From Anaeramoeba flamelloides (taxonomy: Eukaryota; Metamonada; Anaeramoebidae), in NCBI GenBank assembly GCA_027625915.1, contig JANTQA010000023.1, positions 620,001 through 684,000 of the forward strand: 64,000 bases of DNA, in the 5' to 3' direction. Shown piece after piece: positions 1-10,400 of the stretch; the first letter of the stretch is position 1, and each line of letters opens with the position of its first letter. Position numbers and translations under genes: made by a program. A model generated the notes under the pieces. It searched no databases, was not told where the DNA came from, and saw only the letters and a program-made list of their open reading frames with translations.

Positions 1-879
1 CATTGTTTTGATATATTCTCTGCATAGCAAAAAGGACGAGGGCCTTGACTTGAGCCCCTTTTCCAAGATTTCTTCACTTTTTTTCACCTTCCCCTGCTTT
101 CTCCGCGCCTTTGCCACGATCCACAGCAGCTCTGGCTCGTTCTTTGATTCAGACAGATTTGTAAAAAGCACAATGCTATACCTGTAGCGGTGCTGCCGAA
201 ACAAGTATTTGCGAACGCCGTCAACCAATTTATTCGAGACCAGGGTTGGCACCGTTCGGATTTTCGTGGTGCCCAACTTCAGCCCCAGATGGAAGACCTT
301 TGTAATGGCCTCTTCCAAAATCTTTGGCTGCGGATCCAAGATGTGATCATCAACTAAGTTAATGGAGAGCCAATGATCGAAAAAGGTTGCGCACACAGAG
401 TCCCGGGGCATCTCGTTCCACCGCAAAAAGGAGCTGACAAAGGTCTCCATCCAAAACTCCTCGCTCGGGTTGACAGTCTCCTTCCCATTCGCGTCAACTG
501 TGTAACATGTAAGAGTGTTGGGCAAGCTCAGCTTCACAACCAGGTCTTCCCTTCGAAACGTGTTATAGCTCTGGAATGTCAGGGTCTCGATCTTCCATTG
601 CTTTTTTTTATTTTTTTTCGATTGCTGCTCGGGCTGGGTCAGCAAGAGACGCGCAAAATACGCAGCTATACTCGAGATCGACTCAATTCTTAAGCCATGC
701 ACAGCATGGTAAAAGCCGACTCTTTTGCTCACACGCTGGTGTGGCTTTTTTTTTAAGATATGGCACAAGTCTGGTGGGCCTAAGGTGTTCTTACTTTTTT
801 TAATCAATTTGTTTCGGTAATTTATAGAAAAAAATAATTCATGCTCAACACATTCACTTGTAGCACATAAATAATCCAT
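1..879 (-). CDS. TPR protein with ChAPs/exomer-like N-terminus (partial)
   Basis: Reading the minus strand from the ATG at 879-877 gives 293 uninterrupted codons that run off the left edge, so the C-terminus is missing. The protein starts MDYLCATSECVEHELFF. It has GPPDLCHIL near residue 34, then FYHAVHGLRIESISSIAAYF, FQSYNTFRREDLVVKLSLP near 101-119 and FWMETFVSSFLR. It ends in a TPR-like helical hairpin, LLWIVAKARRKQGKVKKSEE followed by ILEKGLKSRPSSFLLCREYI. The GPPDLCH motif, the vow to a 'VDANG' turn and a following TPR array recall the fungal Chs5-Arf1-binding (ChAPs) cargo adaptors of the exomer, from memory of that family. The sequence is clearly richer in G and C than the rest of the window and uses many C/G-ending codons. 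The openness of the frame is certain; the family name is tentative, and a generic TPR protein is the alternative. Confidence 0.7.
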   Translation of the reverse strand, partial: MDYLCATSECVEHELFFSINYRNKLIKKSKNTLGPPDLCHILKKKPHQRVSKRVGFYHAVHGLRIESISSIAAYFARLLLTQPEQQSKKNKKKQWKIETLTFQSYNTFRREDLVVKLSLPNTLTCYTVDANGKETVNPSEEFWMETFVSSFLRWNEMPRDSVCATFFDHWLSINLVDDHILDPQPKILEEAITKVFHLGLKLGTTKIRTVPTLVSNKLVDGVRKYLFRQHRYRYSIVLFTNLSESKNEPELLWIVAKARRKQGKVKKSEEILEKGLKSRPSSFLLCREYIKTM

Positions 880-1976
880 TTTTGTTTTTCGTTGTTTTTT
901 TTTTGGTTGTCAAAGAACTTTCGTTTTTTAATTCCTTTAAAAAAGAAGAAGAGAAAAAAAATAAAATAATTTTAAAATAGACAAAAATTAAAAAAATAAA
1001 AAAATTCTCGATTTTTTGAACAAAAGTGAACAATAACCCTTTGAAGTGTTAATTTTCAAAAGGTAGATCAAGTTAGAATTAAAATGAAATGGGAATATTT
1101 TTCCAAACAAAGAGACTGAAAATGTTTTTCTTTTTGATAGTATGGGGTTTCCAGAAACTTTCAAACTGAAAGGGTAGGTTATTTATTGTTTTTAAAAGAA
1201 AAACGATTTTCAGAAAAGTGGAAGACACTGAGAAAAGTTATCAAAATATTTTATTTTTATTATTGTCATAAAATCAGTGATTGGTTCTCTTTGAACTAAA
1301 CTTCTGAAAGGAAATATAAGTGTAAAAGTCATTGCCTTCACACTTATTAAATGAAAGAAAATTATTTCAAACTTTTTGGATTTAAAGGTGAAGCAATAAG
1401 ATTTTTTTCTTTTCATTTATTTAGAACAATTCTTCGAACTTTTTCATAGAAAGTACATACTGGTAAAAAGTGATCAATATTTTCTCTAGAATTCATTTAT
1501 CAAATTATAAACTTTAAAGATAAAAAATTATTGAAAGATTTTTTTCTTTTAAGGTTTAGATCCCTGAAGAATTAAAAAAATTGTATCTTGGGTTAAGTGG
1601 ATTGGAATGTTATTTTGGTTATTATTTGATGGATCTTCAAAGTTTGAATTAGTTGATTTTGAAAAAGAAAAAAAAAAATTTATAAAACACAGTTATTTTT
1701 ACGGAAATTTTGAATTTATTACTATCTCATAGTTTGTATGAAACAAAGTAACATTTAATAATTTAATCCTTGTTTAAAAATAGAAGAAATATTAATCAAA
1801 TAGAGAATCCTTGAAAATCAGAAAAAATTGGTAATTTAATGTATTTTAACATATATTGACTTTTATAGAAATTATAAAGATCAGGCAATGATCTTTTCAA
1901 ATATCAAGAGTATAAAATATGATCTATTATTTTTAAAATCATATTTTTTAAAGTACTGATAAATTCAAATACACAA

Positions 1977-2340
1977 GTGTAAATAAAGAATGTTGTAAAA
2001 AATAGATATTTTTCAATTTTAGAGATTAATATAGAGTTCGATGTATTTATCCAACTTTTGGTAATAGTAAACAAAATTCCCGTTTTGATTTTTGATCTCA
2101 AAGGAATTTTCAATATAAAATCGTTTGGCTAATACCAATACATTGTTTGAAACATGATTTTATCAAAAATAATTGAAAGATTAGTATTCACGAAACGATT
2201 TTTTGATTAAAATTGTTCTTGGTCTATTAAGATAATCAGATATTATATTTACTATTACCAAAATTTGGATAAATGAATGGAGCTCTATATTTATCTATAA
2301 AAGTATAAAAACTCTATTTTTTACAACATTCATATTTACC
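1977..2340. repeat. Foldback element, arms about 95 bp
   Basis: The left arm starts GTGTAAATAAAGAATGTTGT at 1977 and the right arm ends ACAACATTCATATTTACC at 2340, its near reverse complement. Pairing continues inward through TTATCCAACTTTTGGTAATA (about 2047) against TATTACCAAAATTTGGATAA (about 2250). The arms have diverged by scattered substitutions and a loop of about 175 nt separates them. No coding capacity is seen, so it looks like an old MITE or foldback repeat. Confidence 0.7.
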
Positions 2341-2844
2341 TTTATATATATTTTATTAAATTTTTAGTTCAATTTTATATATTTGAATCTCAATTAACTT
2401 CTACAAATATAACAACTCAATAGACACACCCTTTTAAAAGTCAAGTCAATTTTACAACTTTTCTTCACATTTAAACACATTTAAACACATTTAATGGGTT
2501 AATCAAAATTTATGTAACCAAATTTGTAAAATTAGAAAATGAATTAAAAATGTTCTGATATTTCCTTGAATTTCTAAATATTTATTATTTTTTTTTAATA
2601 AAATTATTTCTTTTATTTAATTTCATTGGTTTTGAGAATAGTTAAAAAATGAGAAATAATAGTAGAACATATTGATCCTGTTAATCTTTAGGTTATTACT
2701 AATCCCTTGAAATAATCAATATTGTATTGATGATTATTTATTGAAAATTAACAGATATTTATTTTATGTCATAAATTGAATTTTACCGACTTTAAAAAAG
2801 AATTTTTAGAACATTTAATCTTAACGATTTGATCACTTTTCTCT

Positions 2845-3240
2845 GATTTTTTGGTTCAATAAAAAGTAAAAATTGATTTGAACTTTTCTTTAAATCAAGA
2901 AATTATATTTTTTTCCAAGTTAAAAATAATTATTGTCATTTATTGAAAAAGTAGGTTATGTTTTATACTTAGTTATACCAACACTTAATTGTTGATTTTT
3001 TAAAGTATATTTTTTACACTTCCTTCATCGAAAATGACATTTTTTTCACTTCAAGGAAAATATTATTTTTGAAATAATTCAAAAATATATTGAATAATTG
3101 GTTTTTCAAAAAGGTTATAAATTAATTAAACTTTTAAAAACAATCATCATTTCGGAAAAATAAAATTCAAAAGTATTTTTGGTCTTGTAACAATCAGATT
3201 TTTCGTTTATTTCTTTAATTCCAACATGTTATTTTCTTTT
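2845..3240 (+). repeat. Diverged remnant of the 1.25-kb AGGGACT element
   Basis: The string AAAATTGATTTGAACTTTTC and the following AAATAATTATTGT, TTTTTACACTTCCTTC and AATCAGATTTTT pieces occur in the same order as at 42135-42500 and 61560-61900. The terminal repeats are not recognisable, so only an internal fragment appears to survive. Confidence 0.45.
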
Positions 3241-4452
3241 TTTTTTTTTTTTGAATTTATAGCAAAGAGGAATTTCAATTTTTTATGAAAATACTAGAAC
3301 TTTAATTAATTTTACAGATTAATTTTTTATTTTAATAATAAAGACCTAATTATAAAAACTAATATGATTTCTCTTATAACCCAATTGTTTATAAACTTTG
3401 TTATAGTCAATGATTGCCCCACTTTTTTCAAATATCAATAATTATATATAATTAAACTTGAACGAACAAATAAGAAATAAATAGGATTATAAAGATAAGG
3501 AATTGTTGATATTCTTTTGGAAAAAATATAATCGATCTTTAGATTTTCTTAAAAATTGAAAAACTCAAATTCTTAAGTCACCATTAAGAAAAACAAGAAT
3601 GTTTGTTTTGTTTCAATACTGGTATTTGAATAAAAAGTAGGAAACATTTTCACTTCATTTTCAATATACCTCTTCAAATAGAAATCAGAAATTACAAATT
3701 AATTATTTCTTCAATCTATTTATAAAAAAAAGTAAATTTAGATAGGTAAGTGAAATTTATTTCCCATTTAGAATTCAAAAACCAACAAAAAAAAAAAAAA
3801 ACTATTTCTTTAAAGTTATTTTATTTATTCTTTTATTTGAACTTACTTGGAATTGTTATTTGATATATTTATGTATTTACATAATTTTTAGATATACTAT
3901 TTGTTGAAAAATAAATTGAAAAAAATTTTCATACATCTTTCCAAAAAAATCACAACATAATGTAAAATTTCAAATTTTTAATAATCAAAATAAGCTTAAA
4001 TTATTTATTCACACTTTGAGAATAAATTACTTTGATAATTTATATTTAATTCTTGAGAATATGAGATTTTTTTGAAAAGTCAAATGAAAATTTTGATCTT
4101 TCTATTTTACAATTAACAGTAAATTTTCACTTTGTATTAATATGTTCCTTTATTTCAAAAAAGTCACAAATTATAACTTGTTTATTTGTAAACTCTATTT
4201 ACAAAAGATAAACCAGTTAAATCTAGTCAAATTTTCATGTTGATTATTAAGTAAAATACCAATAATAAAAAATCGTGTTTAACTTTTTTCACTACAGATT
4301 ATTACATTTACATTCTCAAAAAATGTCAAAGTGTCTTAACCAATTTATAAATACACATAAAAAACCTCTTGTGTTTCTTTGTAATTTCTTCAAAGTTAAC
4401 TCTTACAATCTCAAAAACAATCCAAAAACCCATTTTTTTTCTTTTACCAGAA

Positions 4453-7400
4453 ATGAAATTATTTACTTCTTTTCTACTCGTCATCATTTTATTGGTCTTT
4501 GTTGTTGGAGAAAATAAGTCTCCTCATGATTTCACTCCTCCTTTCTCAACGATGGAATTTTTAAATTCTTATAATACACAAGGAGCTGCAAAGCTAACAA
4601 AAGAATGGTTAATTTTAACAACAAAAACAAAAAATAGACAAGGATCTTTTTGGGGAAAAAATGTAAAACTTTTTAATTGTTACTTCGTTGTTCCTTACCT
4701 CTGAAAAAAAAATTAACCAACAAATTCCTTTTATTTTTTTTTTTAATTTTTTCTTTTTTTCATTTTTTTTTTAATTTCAATGATCTGCACACCAAATTAT
4801 TAAAAAAAAAACCAAAAGAACAATCAAATTTCAAACTGGGAGGCCACTTTTGAATTTATGATAATGGGTGGGAACAACCAAGGTGGAAATGGGTTGGCGT
4901 TTTGGTATACTTCAGAGTCTATGAAACAAGGAGATCTTTTTGGATCTCAAAATAAATTTACAGGCTTGGGTGTCTTTTTAAGAACAAACCCTAATGATGG
5001 TGAAGGAGTAACTATTTTCTTTTTTGAATTCGAACACTTTTTGGATTTGAACACATCATTTTTCTTGAGTCAAAAGAACAATTTCTTTTATTAATATTTA
5101 TTATAATCTTTTATCCATCTGAACAAAAGGCTAAAAAATTTAAACCCACAAAACTTGGAATTCATTATTAAGTTTTCTATTCCCAACAAATTAAGTCAAC
5201 CTTGAAGTCCATGTTTTATTTTTTTTTTTACCAATGAAAAAAAAAAAACAAAAAAAAAGTAAATTGATGGAAAACCAGTAAATCTTACTAAAAAAGCAGA
5301 AATTTAATTAATCGTTTAAAACTCAATGTTCTGAAAAAAGAAGTTTCTTCTTACTGTTGATTGAATTGTGTATCAACTGATAAATTCCGAATAATTAGAC
5401 AATTTTTAAAACCTTACTAACAAAATTCAATTGGCTCAGGTAAAAGGATCTTTATCAAAAACCCAGAAAATTTTAGATTTGTGGAACAATTTATCCTTGA
5501 AGTTAGGTTAAAAAAAGGTATTAACTGAATTTTCGTCAACCAGCATAAATATTTCAACTCATCTTTTTATTTCACCAAGTTTCCAAAAAAACAATATTTC
5601 AATTTATTTATCTCAGATTAAACCCCAATTCAAAATTTTTAAACACACCAAAATTCTATTTTTGAAAAGAAAAAAAAAAACTTATTTAATCGATTCAAGA
5701 AGAAATACCAAATTAGAACCATTCACTAATTGGGATTTTAACACTTTTTTATAAATTACAATACTCACAAAACAAAAAATAAATAATTATCAATACTAAT
5801 AAATCAAGGGTGTGTCAAAAATTTTGGAGAGAGCAAAACAAACAAATACATTAGTAATTTTGTTTTAAATTCTATTAGGAATATTGATCGATCTACGGTT
5901 AGATACCACTGACTAATTTTATTTGAGTTCTTCTATTTGGAACAACTCAATTTTAACCTAATATCAATTATTCAAAAAAATTTTGATCGAACGAAACAAG
6001 TTACCTAATTCAAAAAATGAAATGAAAACAAAAAATTAAAAGATGAAAAAATGATTTTCATATTTTTACAAAAAATCAAAATTTATTTCCAATTTGAATG
6101 AAATTGTATTATTGTGATTCTTTGGAACATTTTAGCTGTGTGGAAAATTTTGAATTTTAGTTTATTTTTAGAAACCACTTTAAAAACTAAAGATCGATCC
6201 ATTAACTGATATTTAGAGTGAGAATTAAGATTAGAATACATGATTAAAACATAATATAGTGTGGATGAAACTTTTATACGATTGAAAAATCGAATAGCAG
6301 TATTTGAAAAGAAAAATTATTTTTAGAAATGTAATATGAATCTACCATTTCGTTCAAAGTCTAACGCGTTCTTAGAAAAACTTGGATCACGAAACTTTTC
6401 CAAAATTTCAAAAAATAGATTCTTTTTTCTGAATATTTAAGAAACTTTTTCTAAAGATTGCAGTATCATAAATATATTCAATATTTTGTATATCTAATAA
6501 GAATTATTTTTTTCAATTTTTTACAGTAAATTGAAGGTTTACAATGCTGGGCGATTGCTGAAGTAATAGTAATTTTTTTTTTAAATACTAATATTTTTAA
6601 TAAACAAAAAGCCAATAACTCTGAGATAAATTTATTTTATAGTATATTTGAAGCCAATATTTAAATAGAGGAGGATAATTGTATCCTTTTTTTTTATTGA
6701 TCCTTCAATTTCTGGTTTTAAAAACAAATTTAAATTACTTGATGAGTACTTTGAAAAAATATCTTTTTTACTTTTTTGAAGAATTCATCAAGAAAAGTAC
6801 AATTTACTTTTTTCAGATTTAACATTTTTTTCTAAAACTAGTGGAAATGTTTATGTAATGTTTGAAAAATTGACTCTCTGATCAGAAACCCAAAGAGATC
6901 ATGTTAAACTATTACAGAAAAAGAAAAAATATACATTTTTTTGTGACATTTTTTTATGAAATTATTTTTTTTTGATTCAACCTTTTCTTGAATCCAAGAA
7001 TTAATTAACAACAAAAAACAAATTAGCCATGGATGATAAACAAGCCAAATTGGAAAGATAAATGAAGATTGAAAATAATAATAAAAAAAAAAATGAAAAA
7101 ATTTAATATTATTGATTATTTCATAATTGAAAAATAAAATTTTTCATTATTTCTTAGAATTAATAATATTTTTATTTTTTTTTTTTGAATATATTTCTTT
7201 AATTCATTTCTTACCAAAATACTAAATCAAATTAATTTTCATTACAATCAACTTTCGGTTTAAAAATTGGTTTTTGAAATAGTAAAAAATAAACTGTTCA
7301 TTTTTTTTTTTTTCTGCTTGTTGGTAATATGAACTATTAAAATCAATTTTTAAAAAAGAATTTTAAAAAAAATATGGGATTTTAAACAAAAATAAAAACC

Positions 7401-10400
7401 ACTTTTAAGGTATATGTATTTATAAACAACTTTAAAACACCCATTCACAAAATATGATTTTATTTTCTAAATTCACAATAAAACAACTACCAATTCAAAA
7501 AATGCAAAAAAGGAAATAAGGATTCTATTTTTTTTTTATTAAAATAGCAACCAAACAAAAGAAATGAAAATATCTTTTTGTTTTTTTATTATTAACAAAA
7601 ATAAATTTCTCAAATGATATCAAAATACATTCTTTTTTATAATTTTCTTTAAACTATATCTTTATTTATTTTTATAAAATATTTTTTTCTTTTAGGAACG
7701 TATTCAAATAATGATTGGTGACGGGGAAAAAGAATATGATCAATCTCTCGATGGAGCAAATGTAATTTCTGCTGAATGCGAAACGAAACTTAGAAATAAA
7801 GGTTTAGGAAAAATTCGTATTTCATATTCTAAAAATGAACTTAAAGTAAGTCGATTTTTTTCCTTTTTTTTACTTTTTCGAATACAAAATCTCTTTGTTC
7901 TACAATATTCATTGGAATAATAAGTTACATTATGAAATTCACGAAAATGTTCACTAAACAAAAAAAACAAAAGATAAAATTTATTTTTGCCATAAAAAAA
8001 AAATCAGGTGATGAGATATAATTTTTTACTTAAACAAAAAAATAATGAATGTGTTTATTGTTTTGATTTGGAAACAATTTTCTTGTTATAATCCGAGGTT
8101 GGCCTGGAAGAACGAAAAAAAAATGATTTTGCTCGAAGTGATATATCGGATGATATTGAGGAATTCCAAGAACAACGACGATGGATATCATCTTATCACT
8201 AGAACAATCTCATTATTTTGAGTACAGAAGGGGGATCCAAAATTAATAATTATAAAAAAGGTGATTGTTGAACTAATGAAACAATATGAGATGCTATTTA
8301 TTTTTTTGAACTCGGGATCTAACTTGTCGAAACAAAAAACAAACCAAAGAACAAATACAACAAAAACAATTAATTTGTTATTTTTTAATGGAACTTTGAA
8401 GAACTTGCTCTTCAAAAGATCTTTTTTTTTTTCAAATGGAGTTAACGAAAACACTGAAGTTAAATTTTACATTTTCAACATTGAGACAAAACTTGGTTTA
8501 AATTTTACAGAGAGACAAACTTGATCATCCATCCTTTTAATGAGATCTATTTCCTCTTTTGTTCCCCGTTTGTCAGACAATTCTCGAAAACAATTAAACT
8601 CAAAAACCTTCATGAACCTTGTGTTCTTAACAATGAATGATTTTGAATATTATTGTAAAATTTCGTTCCTTGACTCTGTAAAAAAAAATGTTTTTTTTTT
8701 CTTAAATTTGTAATTTCATTTTTTTCTCCTTTTGAAAACCTCTTATAAATGGTCTCTTTTCTCCTTTTTCAAAAGAAAAAAGAGACCAAACAATTTTTTT
8801 TTTTTTAAAAATGATATTGGTTTTTTTTCGAAACGAGAAAAAACAATGTTTGTAATATAGTCATTGTTTTCAATAAAGAAATGAAATTTATTTATTCTCC
8901 AAACATTCACCAAATTATGAACCACTTTTTTTTTAACAATTATTGAACAAATGATTTGGTTCCTTGGACCAAAATATTTGTTTAACTGGGTTGAAATTGA
9001 GACATTGGCTAATCTCGTTGTTATCAATTAAACAACATCACAAAAAAAATTGTTAAAGTGCTATTAAATAACTTTAAATATCATATTTAAAGTCAAATTT
9101 TCTCAATTAAAATACTTCTTATTTTAATTAGAATTGGAAATAAGAATATCCAAAAATTTTCAAACTTTGCCTAATAACTACTATGAATTTCCCAAAATAT
9201 TTACACAGCAACTACAATACTATCTTAAACTTTTAAGTGTTATAATCTCTTTATTATCTGTAGTTATCAAAAATTATTTACTTAAATTTTCACAAAGATA
9301 AAGTTTGAGTTTTAAAAAAAATAAATAGCAATATTATTATTTTTTTTTGTTAATATAATTAATTACTTTGATGTACAATATTAAGAATATCTTTTTTTGC
9401 GATGATTTATCTTGAATTTCAAATAATATTTTTCAGAAAAACTTATTTATAAATAAGGATTTATTATCTCATTAAAATAGTATCAAAAAATTGAAATGTA
9501 CAATATTAATAATATCTTATTTTGTGATGATTTATCTTAAATTTCAAATACTTTTTTTCAAAAAAACTATTTATAAATAAGGATATATTATCTCAAGAAA
9601 GGAGTATCAAAAAATTGAAAAAATCTTCCATTACTACAAGATTTAGGTGTTTTAAAATTTATATTCCAAAGTACATAAATAATGATCTTATTTTTTTTTC
9701 TTATTTTTTATTATTAAGGGTTAATTCAATTTAAATAAATTTGTGTAATAATATTGTATCTTGATTTTTCATTTAAATTAGAGAAAAAAATTTCAAAAGT
9801 ACAATAAGATTTTGATGTTATTAAAATCAAAAATTTATTTATTATTATTATTATTATCTCTAAATATCATATTTTTAGGTTTTTTATGATCTTGATAAAA
9901 AACGTGCTTGGACCAATTGCTCACAAGTTTCAAATATTAATTTACCAACTGGATATCATTTTGGGTTTTCAGGTAATTCTATTTTTAAAATGAATTTTTA
10001 TTTCTTTTGGGAATCAATTTCTTTTTTTTTTTTTTATAACCAGTAAATACATTACAATTTTTTTGTACAAATTATGATAATTAAATATTAGAGGTTTTGA
10101 TGATAACATGATTAATTCACGATAAAGTTACAAAAATCGCGATAATTTCCATCAAATCGCGATAATATCAGAAAATCGCGATACTCAATATTATCACGAT
10201 AATATAACAAATCGCGATAATTCTATAAAATTGCGATAAATGCCAAAATATCTCGATTAAAAAGTAATCACGATAAAATAGTTGATGGGTTTTTGGGCTA
10301 ATTGAGAAATATTTAAACAAAAAAATTTTTTTTGATCAAAAAAAATAGATTAGGTGAAAAAAAGTCATTCTTTGAAAAAACAACAAAAAAGATACTTGAT

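Larger units (their letters stand above)
880..4452. other. AT-rich intergenic region between divergent genes
   Basis: This separates the minus-strand TPR gene from the plus-strand lectin, so promoters of both should lie here. No frame shows a convincing coding exon. It holds a foldback repeat at 1977-2340 and a diverged remnant of the 1.25-kb element at about 2845-3240. The rest is A/T homopolymer runs without recognisable structure. Confidence 0.6.
7846..9878 (+). other. Lectin intron 3 (2.0 kb), repeat-bearing
   Basis: The intron starts GTAAGT and ends TTTTTAG. It contains one copy of a roughly 1.2-kb dispersed repeat (8040-9240) and a 125-bp tandem duplication (9371-9619). The exon joins across it are in phase 0 and the protein alignment is continuous (ISYSKNELK to VFYDLDKKRAW), so the repeats are spliced out. 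Confidence 0.8.

Noticed and set aside
373-803. Plus-strand frames of 106 and 75 residues
   Set aside because: They are shadows of the open minus-strand gene at 1-879, which has family-like motifs and a continuous frame.
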